Origin: Chamaecyparis obtusa
Lineage: Eukaryota; Streptophyta; Pinopsida; Cupressales; Cupressaceae
Assembly (NCBI GenBank): GCA_027943335.1
Contig: BSBK01007855.1
Coordinates: 62,001 to 126,000 of the forward strand
DNA: 64,000 nucleotides
Direction of reading: 5' to 3'
Shown: positions 32,948 to 44,205 of the stretch, piece after piece
Position numbering within the stretch: the first letter of the stretch is position 1
Layout of the letters: every line of letters begins with the position of its first letter
Notes under the pieces: model-generated
What the model saw: only the letters and a program-made list of their open reading frames with translations
What the model was told of the DNA's origin: nothing
The model's database searches: none
Program-made: the position numbers and the translations under genes

Positions 32948-33950
32948 TGTTAGAAATAGAGAATACTAAGAGGGGGGGTTGAATTAGTATTCTACAAATT
33001 TTATCTTTTTCCCAATTATGGATATAACAGATTATCTTTACACATGCATAACATAAGAAGCTAAACAATATGCATAGCAATAGAAATAAAGAACTCATAA
33101 CACATGATATGTTCTCGAGGAAACCCTAGCCAAGGGAAAACCCCAGTGGGGATGGTACCCATAAAGATCCACTAATCAAAAGTATCCTATTAAGGATGTT
33201 GACCCTGTTAGGAGTCTATTACATTGCATATAGTGTATCAGTCTTGATTAAGGGTCTATAGGCCTTGTTAGAAGGCTCAACCCTGTTAGGAGTTGTCAAT
33301 ACAAAATCTGATTACCAGATGAGCCCACTACCCAAACAAGTAATGTACAATGTATACTGATTACAAAAATGGATTTTAGGTACATAACCTTATGCTTCTT
33401 ACATCATTGTCTTTTCCCTACTCTTACATTCACATCACCACATTCTATTATTTATATCCTTCCTTACAATTTACAATACATATATACAAGTTATTAAGGC
33501 TAATAAATTTACATGGTCAGCTTCCATATATCTTTATCCAAGGGTTAACATCTAGGATGTCATCCCTTTATATTGTTAAGTCATTATTTTGATAAACAAT
33601 ATAATCCCTTAACTCTTTACCAATTCTGCCTTCATATTCTATCCTGTCGACTTCACATTGTCTTTGGTAAAACTATCATAACTAATTCTATACATGTCAT
33701 ACTGACTTGTATTCTTGTCATCATTAGTCATCATAGAGTCTATGTTCAAGTGCACAAGCATTGAACTTACTCCAGTCAATGTTGCAAACAAAAACTGTAT
33801 CCTGGTGCATTGGTGAAAACACTGTCTTACACTTAGACAAATTGCAATGCGCTCTGCCATACTTGCTCTCTGACCTATGTAATCTTCATGTGGATCATAT
33901 GTTTCCATAATGACAACATCTATGTACTCACTTCAGCCAAATTGTGAATA
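32948..33950 (-). repeat. 5' LTR of element C
   Basis: TGTTAGAAATAGAG to CAAATTGTGAATA; the expected end CTAACA has decayed. It is about 1003 bp and followed by the TSD copy GTATG. ORFs at 33392-33592 and 33639-33908 are shadows. Confidence 0.92.
32961..32992 (-). other. C-run hairpin near the LTR end, element C
   Basis: GAATACTAA (32961-32969) and TTAGTATTC (32984-32992) are a perfect 9-bp inverted repeat around the G-run. Compared with A, two internal pairs and the G-C pair next to the loop are changed on both sides. Confidence 0.8.
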
Positions 33951-33955
33951 GTATG

Positions 33956-35040
33956 AGCTAACATATAATGTCTCAGTTTCTATGATGCAAAGATCATAGC
34001 TAGACAAGTTTTCTCAATCATTGAATAATTCTTTTCATATGCAACCAAAGTTTGACTGATATAGTATATAGCTCTTTCCTTTTTATTCTCATCATGTTGT
34101 GCTAGCAATGCCCCTAGTGATGTATCTGTTGCGGAGACATATAAGATCAATGGCTTCCCTTGTATAGGAGGTATCAAGATAGGATGATTTGATAGATATT
34201 TCTTGATATGGTTAAAGTTGTTTTCACATTCTTCATTCCATGTAAAAGTCACACCTTTATGTAATGTTTTTGTAAAAGGTTGTGAAATGTCTGCAAGTTG
34301 TGATATGCAGCATCTGATAGATTGCACTCTCCCTTGTAATGTTCTCATCTGACTGATGTTCTTGGGAGGTTGCATCTCCATTATAGCCTTGACTTTAGCT
34401 GGATCAACTTCAATACCTTTCTTTGAAACAATGTATCCTAGGAGCTTTCCAAAAGTGACGCCAAAAGCACACTTTTTAGGATTCAGTCTGAGACTAAATT
34501 TTTCCATTCTATCTAGTATCTTGCTCAAATCATCTAGATGTTTAGCTCTTATCATATATTTTTTTAAGGTATCATCAACATAATCCTCCATAGTTTGATG
34601 CATCATGTCATGAAAAATAGATGCCATAGTTCTCTAATATGTAGCACCAACATTTTAAAGCCCAAATGGCATGACATTCCAACATAAGGTACCCCATGCA
34701 CATGTGAAAGCAATTTTCTCTTGATCCTCTGGAGCAATTTTTATTTGATTATATCTAGAAAAACCATCCGTCAGGGAATACATTTGAAAACCCGTAGTCA
34801 TGTCCACTATCATGTCAATGTTAGGTAGTGGAAAATCATCCTTTGGGCATGCTTTATTCACATCTCTAAAATCTGTGCACACTCTGATTAATTTATCTAG
34901 TTTTGAAATAGGTACAATATTTGAGATCCATTTATCATAGTCAATAACATGGATGAATCTGAATTTTAGTAGTTTCTCTAATTTAGCTTTGATCTAAATA
35001 TTTCCATGAAAATTTGATCTTTTTCTCTATTAGGAATATA
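33956..35040 (-). pseudogene. pol: Reverse transcriptase and RNase H start of gypsy element D
   Basis: Reading down: VCTDFRDVNKACPKDDFPLP (34870), YSLTDGFSRYNQI, WNVMPFGL (34660), the catalytic YVDDTL (34575), LNPKKCAFGV, KLLGYIVSKKGIEVDP, then RNase H with YVSATDTSLGALLAQ and AIYYISQTLVAYEKNYS, to the joint with element C at 33956. Near 34983 the frame jumps from the linker (IKFSWKYLDQ) straight into the middle of the reverse transcriptase N-terminus, so about 60 residues appear to be deleted. A few stops are present. The remainder of RNase H is at 14299-14547. Confidence 0.85.
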
Positions 35041-36125
35041 GTAATTTTTTTCTTTTCTTCTTCTGATAAGGATTGTGCTACATGGATCAACCATGGTTTC
35101 TCTATTGTACCCAAGTTGATAGATTGAGTGGGTTCAATTAGAACTGGAGATCTATCCTGTAAATGACTCAAAAGGACATCAAATATCTCATCCTTAGGTG
35201 GCTCAGAGAGGTTTTCACCTTCGGATACATCTTTTATTTTTACTTTTGTAGGTTTTGAGACTGCCACAAAGTGGTTTTCACCCTCAAAACTCCTTTTATT
35301 TTTATTTTTATTTTGATTCTTTTGACTAAGATACTTGATGTCTGAATCTGTCATGCTAACACTTGGTTCATTGATGGAAGTCCTCATAGGCTCAACTACA
35401 TTTGGGTAGCAAGCAAGGGCATAGTCATTTGGAAAAGTATAGATACCTTGGCTTGGATTCATAGAAGTTTGGTCAAGAAGTTCAGGATGTTGGATAGTCA
35501 AAGTGGGAAAAGATTGGGAGACAGTATTTATGGATATGGATCTATCATCATTAGTCCTAACCCGACACTCAACTTTGAAGGTGATATTAAAAATTAAGAC
35601 ATTCAATTCATGAATAGGCTCAATGTCATTATGGGAGTCCACTTCAGCCATCGGTGGATCAGACTCGTTAAGTTCATTAGTTCGCTCTAGATTTACGTTG
35701 GGTGTAGGTGCATATTGGTGAATAACATCAATATGTTTTTCTGTAATAAGTTCATCTTCCTCTGGAATGGCTCCCCATTCATAGTCATTGGATTCCTCAT
35801 CTATGCCTCTAGGAAATTTAAGAACATGAGTAAAGTTAGGGTGAATACTCCAAGAAGGGTTACCCTCAGATTCTAATTTGAATTCATACTCATGAGAATC
35901 TATTTCAGAATAACTACCACCTTCCTCTTTGTCTATTTGATTGCCTTCAAGATTAGCTAGTTCTTATGGTGCAACTGTATCTTGTTCTATAGCAGGTTCT
36001 TGTGTTTCTACTACATTGATTCATTTTACTGGATCATCTTTAGCTTCAAGGAGGTCTTTTATTTCTTTAGGAAAATGCTCATAAGAAATGAGCTCTTCAG
36101 TGGTGTTTGAATCATCACTATCAAA
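34983..36125 (-). pseudogene. Linker between G-patch and reverse transcriptase, gypsy element D
   Basis: A low-complexity, acidic region (open 34983-35651, broken above) ending in KKKITIFLIEKKIKFSW, which matches the segment that leads into reverse transcriptase in Tat elements. No other domain is seen. Such long disordered linkers are usual in this lineage. Confidence 0.6.
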
Positions 36126-36461
36126 CTATTGTATTTTTTCCTCCTTTGGTTCAATCTTCTCGAAGATATGTGGGGAGTTCTTGCTAAGATATAAAGGCTT
36201 CTTCTTATATCCTAGACCTATTGTATTCTTATTTGTTTGGCCACAATGGTCAAGAGGTGATAGAAGACCTTTACCCTGTAGTCCTAGAGGTCCTTTTCCT
36301 GTATACCCCATTTTTGTGATCAATTTGTCCCCTGGTCCATATGACTTAGAATGGATCTTCAGTGTTTTAGAATCACATGTTTGAACAATTTGGGATTTAG
36401 GTTCATCTCTATATAGCCATGTAAGCACAGCTTCATCCTCTTCAAATTTTTGTTTTGACAC
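36126..36461 (-). pseudogene. G-patch-like segment of gypsy element D
   Basis: An open frame of 111 codons holds YGPGDKLITKMGYTGKGPLG, KGLLSPL and TIGLGYKKK, matching the segment in element G. Glycine and aromatic spacing suggests a G-patch. It lies between protease and reverse transcriptase, as in G. Confidence 0.6.
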
Positions 36462-37200
36462 TTTTTCTGCAACAAAATTTCCTTTATATGCCTCAAGAGG
36501 CTCTTTAGATTCTGGTTTGGACTATATTAGAGATTTTCCATAAGACTTAGGTGAGATAGGGAGAGATGTCAAAGATAATACTAGCTCCATAGTATATTCT
36601 CCCATACCATTTTCTTTGATTGTGACCTCTTTAGCAATGTCTTCCATCTTGGATGTTGAAGCAATGTCTAGCTGCTTAGTGGAAGATTCTATGTTATTAG
36701 GAACAAGTTTATCAACACTTTATTTCAATGCATTGCAAGTTGTAGATACATTAGCTGGAATGGTTACCTCTACTCCTTCATAAGGAAATTTCAAATACTG
36801 ATGGTATGTAGAAGGAATAGCTTTCATTTCATGTATCCAGGGTCTCCCTAGAAGGATGTTGTAAGCCAAAGGTATATCAAGAACTTGACATGTAGTATCT
36901 CTGATGACATGGCCTATTTTGATAGACAAGACAATTATTCCTTTGGAAGATCTTTCTTCTTCATCATATGCCTTGATAGTTATTTTCTTTCTAGGATCAA
37001 TGGCCATTTTTTAAAATCTTAGTTGTGTGATCAAACTGAAAGAACAACTATTTAAACTAGCACCACCATCTATCAAGACACATTTGACATGACGGTTTTG
37101 AATCAAGACTTCTATGTGCAAGGGCTGGTTATGCGGATGGCTCAAGGAGTTATCATCTTACTCTAAAAAGGAAATATACTACTAAGATGTAAGATGACCA
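36462..37200 (-). pseudogene. pro: Retropepsin of gypsy element D
   Basis: The catalytic loop reads LIDGGASLN near 37065, followed by DPRKKITIKAYDEEERSSKG and LLGRPWIHEMKAIPSTYHQY (about 36850), a signature of Tat-type proteases. Two stops lie between the catalytic loop and the rest. The 36462-36719 part is a spacer. Confidence 0.75.
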
Positions 37201-37399
37201 ACCAAAGTCTGGAACCTGTCTAAATCAAGGTTGTTAGGAACATTGGATCCAAGCAAAGCTTTGTCTAGAATGGCTCTATGAGCTGGAGATATCTGAAGCA
37301 ACTCAAACATGGAGATTTTTGCATTGGTATGGTGGAATTGTTGCACAATACTATATGATGTAGGCCTTGTGTCTTTAGGGTTTGAAGATTAGATGTAGC

Positions 37400-39245
37400 C
37401 TTCTATTTAGAAGTGGAGGAGAGATTGAAAGGCATCTTAGGGACATTTGATGAATCTGGGATTTGTCCTTGCAGATGTACCTGAGCTTGTGATCGAGTAA
37501 CTATATTAGCTGATTGATTTTCTCTATCTTTTCTTACGATTGTGATGACATTGCAATGCTTAGATAGGCATGGTTCAACCATATTGATAACAACATTATT
37601 TCCAGAGTAAGCATAATTGACTTTAGCACCCACATTAGGTTGAGAAGACAAATCTCCTTGACCATGTTTCAGAAATGGCTTCGTGAATGTTGTATGATCA
37701 TTATTCCTCTTATGATTATCAATTGTGATTTCTCCATTATCAATTTTTTCTTGTATGGTATGTTTCAAGTGCAAATAGTTATTGGTTTTATGACCCTTAC
37801 TGTGATGGAAGTCACAAAATTCATTCTCTTTCCACCATTTTGGTTTAGGTTCAGGATCAAATTGTCAGATCTTAGGCAAAGAGATGATGTTGTTAGCCAA
37901 TAGAGTTTTCATAGCAAATTCCAAGGATTCTCCAAGAGGAGTAAACTTTCATTTAGGATCTGAAGCCCAAGGTTTATATTTAGATGACTTTTTGCTAGAC
38001 TCTATGGTTTTTGATTCAAAAGCTTTTATGGCTTGGGTGCCAACAATGAGATTGAAAGTGGGTGCCTTGGATGGCGCATGGATAGCATCAACAACACCGT
38101 TAGTGACAATGCCTTTATTCTTATTCTAGTTTTTGTTCTTGTCCTTATAACTAGATCTAGATTCATACTTGTCCTTTTGAAGTGTGATGTCTCCTTTTTT
38201 CACAAGTACTTTTTCAATTTTGATCGCATTATCTACCATCTTATCAAAGGATGTATGATTTTGCTTTTGTAAAGGGTAGTTGATCTCTGGAAAGAGATTA
38301 TTGATGAAGATTTCCAATTTCTCAGTTACTGGTATGGGTCTAGCATATAGAGAAAATTTCTTCCTCCATCTTTTGAGAAATGTCAGGAATGGTTCTCCTA
38401 GATATTGTTTTAGATTGTAGATGTTGATCATGGTGACCGGATGCTGGATATTGTAGGAGTATTTTGATAGAATAGTTTGATTAAATCCTCAAAATTTTTG
38501 ATAGTTGGAGGAATCCTAGAGAACCAATGAATGGTTTCTCCTCCTAGAGATCGAGGGAAGAGACACATTAAGTAGGTTGGTTCATGCATGAACTCCATAG
38601 ATTGAGTACATAATTCTCTGACATGATCTTGAGGATCAAAGTTTCCATTGTACTTATCATATTTAGGCATTTCCACTCTTTTTGGGAATGATGGCATGTA
38701 CAAGTTTTTATCAAATGGAAAATGGCATAGGGCCTCCATGGAAAACTCCTTAGGTTCCTTTTCTTTCTCCAGTTTATTAAGCTTGACTTGCATGGCATGC
38801 ATCTATTTCATCATAGCTATGATATGGGTTTCTTCCTCATGTGTAATGATATCTTCAACATTAAATTTTGTCAGAAGTTTAGCTTCATCATTCTTTTGAA
38901 GTTATCATCATTTTGTTATTGGGCAATTTCAGAAGGTGTAGGTTCTTGATCCACACCATGTTGAGAGTGAGGTCCTTGAGACCTATTGTTTGTCCCTTCC
39001 TGACACATGTTAGGAGGTTTAGGGCTCCTTGGGATAGATTGATGTCGAGTTTGTTGATTACCTCCATGAGTTGATGGAGGGGGAGGTACGTAACTAGTTT
39101 TTAATCGAAGATTGCCAAGACCGTCGTCTTCATAAAGACCTAAATTATAGAGTTGCTTGAAGGTTGGACCCATGTGAGAAGTCAAAGGTAAAGTATTGTG
39201 TTCTTCTCTAGATTTCTTATGTGAGGAAGCTCTAGTTTCCACCAT
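37400..39245 (-). pseudogene. gag: Gag of gypsy element D
   Basis: It starts at the ATG ending at 39245 (MVETRASSHKKSREE), then a Pro/Gln/Ser-rich part. The capsid-like retrotransposon gag domain (38428-38700) follows, with MPKYDKYNGNFDPQDHV, CLFPRSLGGETIHWF and FEDLIKLFYQN, then YLGEPFLTFLKRWRKKFSL, KKGDITLQ, and the cysteine/histidine motif C-D-F-H-H-S-K-G near 37815. The frame is broken at about five places. Gag would form the particle and hold the RNA. Confidence 0.8.
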
Positions 39246-41568
39246 TAACCTTGGGTGAAGCAAGAGAGCAAGATGAAGACAACTAAAGAATGACTTGATT
39301 CAAGAAGATCGAATGACGCAACCTTGTCAAGATTGGATTGATTAAAGATTATATTGGATGTAAATGGAGAATACTGTGCCCTAGTAGTATGGGTAGATGC
39401 CCAAAAGATAGCAGACACAAGTTCTTGATACTTAGTCATTTTGAAGATTGATTAAAGATTGATGACTATGACAAGGTTTTGACACAAGATGAAAAGAATC
39501 AAATCGATTAAACAGAAGGCTAAACTAGACTCAAGAGGCCACTTTAGGAAAATGATTGGATTCTTTCTAGTTTCTACTTTGTTCCTGACACAGTGATTTA
39601 TTTGATAGATTCTGATAGTAGGCTATAAAAGATGGATTTTTGGCAATTTTAATAACTTTCTAGAAATTTTTCAAAAATTCTGTAGGCTCATACGACAGTG
39701 GGTAGGCTTTGAAATGACAGTTGACAAAACTTGTACGATAAATGCAAAACTCACACGATAGTTGATAGTAGTTTTTAGCTTTTTATTTAAGATTTCTAAC
39801 AAAGCTCGTACGACACTATATCAGCTTGCATATGACAATACAAGGGTTTTGAAATGATAAAGGCCAAAACTCGTATGACTTTCTCACCTTGTGGGATGAC
39901 TTTTGACTCCAGAAAGGAATTTTACTTCAGATTTTGTAATTTTTAGGTTTTGAATTTTAGATTGTTTGTAAATTTGTCTATCTAGGTTTGAAGATTATTC
40001 CAGGATCATTCATTTCCAATAACCAAATAGATAAACAAGCACACAAAACAACAGGCAAGTGATTTCAAGAATGTCTGAAAATAATAAACAGGGGACAAAG
40101 CAACCTTGTGCATGAACAATCAAGTGACTGAATGTGCTAATCCCTAGGAGTGCTAATTGTGTATGTTCCAAAAAGTTTTTCAATAATGCACATAGTCTTA
40201 GAAAATGAAAAATATAGCCTCACTAGGGTTTGTAGTAATGGTCTGACTCTGCAACTTTTGTGATCTCAAGAGGGTGAACTCCAATCTAGGTGCACCAGAG
40301 TTTTGACATAGTCCAAGAATTTAATCAATTAGGAGCTACTAGGGAGATCTGACAGCTCAATAAGAGACCACACCTGTGAAGATTTCCTCCACAAGGACAT
40401 TTATATAGCGACTGTTGCTACCATGATGAAAATGGCTATTACTGCTTGAGGTTTCATCCATGTGGTTGACCCAATTAAGGGAATGTCCACTATGGTTAAC
40501 CCTCTCTAAAGGTGACTCACAAAAGATACCATAAGGGGACTAGATCAGATTCAAGGATCTGGGTTTCTAGTACTATCCAAAAGGGAAGTAGAGAATAATC
40601 CCCTAGCCTTTTCACTTCACCAAAACAAAGTAGATAGATTAATCTGACATGCTAAGACTGAAACTATCTCGCCAAAATTTATGATGTCAACAACTTATGG
40701 TCTATCAACCTCTCTGGAGAGAGAATGTATCAATCAAAAGTTGAGGACTACAAACCCAGTAGAACGTAAGACAATCTCAGTAACCTCCCTACCTAAAAGG
40801 GGATCCTTCATCAAGAAGAGCTTCACATGAATAAATGAGCAGAAGAAGCCCACTCTCTCAAGATCATCCACAAATAGTGTTCATAGGGCCTATTTACTAT
40901 GTTGAACAAATATGCAGAAAGCAAATCTATGTTCGTTTTATAGCCCAAAATGAAGTTTGTGATATGAAAGAAGGAAAAGTCACACAAGTTTGACATGTGA
41001 GAGTTCTTTTTAATCCAAATCGAAGTGTTATCAGATTGAGAAGAATACCTAAATTCCTTGCAATGTGCTTAGTAGATTTTTACCTATTTTAGCAATTTTT
41101 CTTATGCTTTTCCAATCAAACTCAACAAATATCAATCAGAAACAAAAGATCTCAATTGTTAGGGTTAACTGTTAGCCCAAATCTGAAAATCAAATTTGAA
41201 AAACTACCTCAAATTCTAAAACAACAATTGAATTCTAGTATTGAAACTCATACGATAGTGGGTTACCTCCTAGACGATAGTCTGAAAACTCATACAATAG
41301 TGGGTTACCTCCCAGATGATAGTCTAAAAACTTGTATGAGAGTGGGTGTCTTCTTGCATGACAATTGAGCTCTCAAATGATGATCTGCAGTTGCTAAAAT
41401 GAGCCTCAAAAATGCTGAAAGTCATATGACACACATAAGGTCCTAGGATGAGTTTCTGACAAAACTCGTACGAAAATTGTACGAATAGAGAATAAAATTG
41501 CAAGATTGACTAGAAAATGATAGAAATGAGATAGAAATTCATATAAGTAAAATGGAAACCCATTTCAA
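39246..41568 (-). other. 5' leader of gypsy element D
   Basis: About 2.3 kb of non-coding sequence between gag and the primer site. Long leaders are common in Tat elements. It holds dispersed copies of a motif around CTCGTACGA or CTCATACGA near 39680-39900 and 41246-41480. The short ORF 41156-41368 is a product of the repeat and not a gene. Confidence 0.65.
41246..41371. repeat. Tandem 42-bp repeat, about three units
   Basis: Units start at 41246, 41288 and 41330, each beginning ACTCATAC(G/A)ATAGTGGGT or a decayed form. The first two are near identical; the third is more diverged. Confidence 0.75.
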
Positions 41569-41587
41569 GGTCCCACGGTGGGTGCCA
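41569..41587 (-). other. Primer-binding site of gypsy element D
   Basis: In sense TGGCACCCACCGTGGGACC begins four bases after the LTR end. It starts with TGG, as required to pair with a tRNA CCA end, and is of the TGGCRCCCACCGTGGGG type seen in Tat-like elements. I do not assign the tRNA. Confidence 0.65.
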
Positions 41588-41591
41588 AAAA

Positions 41592-42642
41592 TGTGTGTGA
41601 AAATTGTACCTAGCTGTAGACACAACACTTCAGTAAAACATTAGAGGTTAGAAAAAATGGAAATCTTGCAAGTAATTGAAACTGAGCTAACCTGATGATT
41701 TACTACCTTCTAGTAGATGTGAGTATGTATTCTCAGATCAGACCGAGATCAGTGACAATGCAACACCTAAATGAATGATTTAATGCAAAAGATAAAAAAA
41801 ATTGTATGAATGTAGATTAATCTATTTTTTTTTGATTTTGTATGCAATTAATATTGAAAAATTGATATGAATCTAATCTGGAAATGAGATATGCAGATTT
41901 ATCTAAGAATGATATGAAAACTATGAATGCAAAGCTATGATATGAAAACTATGAAAAACTATGATTAACAATGAAAGATCTCACAAATCACTTGTTGCAA
42001 GTGCTTAATCCATCAATCGCAAATTCACCAGAGTAATTGTGCAAATTTGAGGTGGTTAATTGTGAATTGATTTTCTGATTTAAAGTTTAACTGCTCTTTG
42101 AATGTGCATAGATAATAATGAATTAATTAAATAAATAAAGTGATTTATCTTCAACTTAACTGATTTTTGAATTAAAACAATTGATTTATGGGTTAATCAA
42201 TTATTAAATCAAACTTTATTCAAAAACTATATTATTAAATATTGACATATGACATTAATTAATTTTATAAAAATTTAATCAATTAGTCATAGGATATTTA
42301 GATTTATTGTCAAAATTAAATAATTCAATTTAGGAATAGATGTAATTAAATTTAATTAAATAATTAAGTGGTAGTATTTAATTTAATTAATTAAATATTC
42401 AAAATATTCAATTAATCAAACTTTAGGATAAATAAGATTTATCACCAAATAATCTTTAAATCAATGATAATTAGGATAAAATAGGAATATTTCAAGAAAT
42501 ATTCCCTGATGCAGAATTAGGATAATCAATTAGGATTCAATAATGTGCAAATGGAACTTAGGTTAGGACTTTGATGTCGATTTCATTTGATTTGTAGATG
42601 TAGGAGGTTAATGAGCTTATAGCCCATTTTGGGGGTATTAAA
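41592..42642 (-). repeat. 5' LTR of gypsy element D
   Basis: It matches 12611-13855 with one internal deletion of about 240 bp (at about 42068). It extends about 30 bp further at the right, which gives the true LTR start. The next bases, ACAGC, resume the zinc-knuckle frame of element E. Confidence 0.75.
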
Positions 42643-42912
42643 ACAGCAAGGTATTGTAAACTGCAGACCAGTCAAGACAGAAGAAGACCACCCATCTGTT
42701 ACAAATGTAATAATCCAGGTCACATTGCAAAGTTTTGTAGATACAATGGAGATAATAACAGAAGAGGACCAAGAAGATTGAATGAACTAGAAACACCACA
42801 ACCTATAGTCATAAGGAAAAATATTAGTAACAATGGTAAAAGCTTGAATGATTACATAAGTGAAAACAAGAAATTAGAGAATGAGAAGATATGGCAAGTA
42901 AAAGTTCTAAAT
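42643..42912 (+). pseudogene. Gag-like protein of element E, C-terminal part
   Basis: It completes the third knuckle (TARYCK) and adds the fourth, CYKCNNPGHIAKFC (42699-42740), then a polar tail rich in Asn and Lys. It is cut at 42912 by the LTR of copia I. The frame agrees with 11755-12610 once D is taken out. The ORF 42778-42981 runs past the cut and its last 22 or so codons belong to the LTR. Confidence 0.7.
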
Positions 42913-43172
42913 TGTTGGAGATTTGCTAGCAGGTTAGTACTGACTATATGCTTGTCATTGATGACAACATATGGAAAGTAGCATGCATGGAAGTCTTATG
43001 TAGTAAGCTTTTAGTAGATGTAGCGTGGACATGATATCAACATGATATCATGGGCGTAGAGGTTAACTATTAGTACAGACAATTATATAGCAGCTTGTGT
43101 TAGTAGTGTTCTTGACAGAGTAATAGGTAGTGTTCTATGTATGGTTGTCCATACAATGATCATGGAGCCTTG
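42913..43172 (+). repeat. 5' LTR of copia element I, left part
   Basis: It starts TGTTGGAGATTTGC and resembles the LTR start of B (TGTTGGCAATTTGG), including a TTGTCATTGATGACAACATATGG stretch. It ends in CCTTG, the TSD of element H. Confidence 0.75.
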
Positions 43173-44046
43173 TGTCATGTCCCCTTTTCAAATAATTAAA
43201 AATAATAACTTTTGCTAAGGCTGGCAGGCTCAAAAAGTGAAGTTTCAGGAAAAGGGGCTAATCTTTAGAAACCAATGGATTAATAAATGATAATTATTAT
43301 TAAAATATGTATTATTGACCCCTCTTGGTTGTGAGTTAGGGTTATGCCCTCTTTTAAAGGGGTTTGGAGGCATTTCAGGATGATTCTAGAACTTGATTTT
43401 TGCTCATTGCTTTGTTGTTCTTCAGAGGCTGCCAAACCTGTGGAGAAGGAGACCCAAAGATGGGAGTTTGTAGGTTTCCAAGAAGTCTAAGGATGGGATT
43501 TTGAGGCCATTCCATGTTCAAGCTCATGTAGAGTTTGCCCTTGTGCTGAACAGTGCAAATTTGTGAGTTTTCGGGTGTGTTTCTTGTAAGAGTTTGGTGT
43601 TTTCGGTCAAGTATTTCATATCAGTTTGGTTTTCTATTGTATTGTAGACATTTTGATGTTAAAATAGAGCTATATTTCTTGGGTCATGGTTATACTTTTG
43701 TGATAGATTATTAGTGTTTTATGGTGTTTCTGGGTTATTTTGTGTTGTTTTCGGGAGCCCGATGAGCATTGTTTTTGTCCTCCATTTGGGAGATGTTGTG
43801 TAAACTCTATATAGATCTAGAAATGTCATTTTTTAATCTGTTATGTTGGTGAAATTTTAGTAAAAATGTCTACTTTCAGATTTATCAATAATATTTGAAG
43901 CTGTGAAGTATTTGGCACTATTTCCGGCATACCCGAATTGGGTTTTATTGAGAAATTGCATAATCTTTCAAAGTGTTGATTGTTTGATTTAATAATCTGA
44001 TTAGAGGACTTAAATATGATATAAAAATCAGAAAAGGGACATTTTA
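43173..44046 (+). repeat. 5' LTR of chromovirus H
   Basis: TGTCATGTCCCCTTTTC to GGGACATTTTA, matching 55988-56865 by eye. The ORFs at 43841-44250 on the minus strand are shadows. Confidence 0.9.
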
Positions 44047-44047
44047 G

Positions 44048-44059
44048 TGGTATTAGAGC
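44048..44059 (+). other. tRNA-iMet primer-binding site of chromovirus H
   Basis: TGGTATTAGAGC, one base from the initiator tRNA-Met complement, begins one base after the LTR end. Confidence 0.85.
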
Positions 44060-44205
44060 TATGATATTGCTAGCCTGAGGGTTGTAGAAGTTTGTATGCA
44101 ACTAAGTGAAAGAGAAAAGAGATATTTGTAGTGAGAAAAGAATAAAGAAATTTTGATCAAACTTCCAGTTGAAAATAAAAGTACAAAATCCAAGGAAGGA
44201 ACAAG

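Larger units (their letters stand above)
14548..33950 (-). mobile_element. Element C: large non-autonomous LTR element, no pol
   Basis: LTRs of about 1.0 kb (14548-15555 and 32948-33950) are flanked by a perfect TSD, GTATG (14543-14547 and 33951-33955). Reading from the right: LTR, tRNA-Met primer site, ORF1 (coiled coil and four zinc knuckles), a 0.4-kb spacer, ORF2, a 3' untranslated region with two purine tracts, LTR. Without the inserted B the element is about 7.2 kb. It shows no protease, integrase or reverse transcriptase. J (47540-54725) is a second copy of the same family. Confidence 0.9.
12611..42642 (-). mobile_element. Element D: Tat-type Ty3/gypsy retrotransposon, integrase missing
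   Basis: Homologous LTR copies at 12611-13855 and 41592-42642 enclose gag, protease, G-patch, reverse transcriptase, RNase H and a second RNase H on the minus strand. The second RNase H is the mark of the Tat lineage. Integrase is absent. D interrupts the zinc-knuckle frame of E, with ACAGT before and ACAGC after it as the likely 5-bp TSD (one base changed). C is inserted in its RNase H, with B inside C and A inside B. Confidence 0.85.
11698..42912 (+). mobile_element. Element E: coiled-coil/zinc-knuckle retroelement split by gypsy D
   Basis: Two parts (11698-12610 and 42643-42912) join into one reading frame when D is removed, and the third zinc knuckle is completed across the joint. A degenerate tRNA-Met primer site begins the left part. 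The right part stops at the LTR of copia element I. No LTR of E is seen: the 5' one was lost at the joint with F, and the 3' part lies beyond I or is lost. It belongs to the same class as B, C and J. Confidence 0.75.

Noticed and set aside
41156..41368. 70-codon ORF with repeated residues
   Set aside because: It is a by-product of the 42-bp tandem repeat in the non-coding leader of gypsy D.
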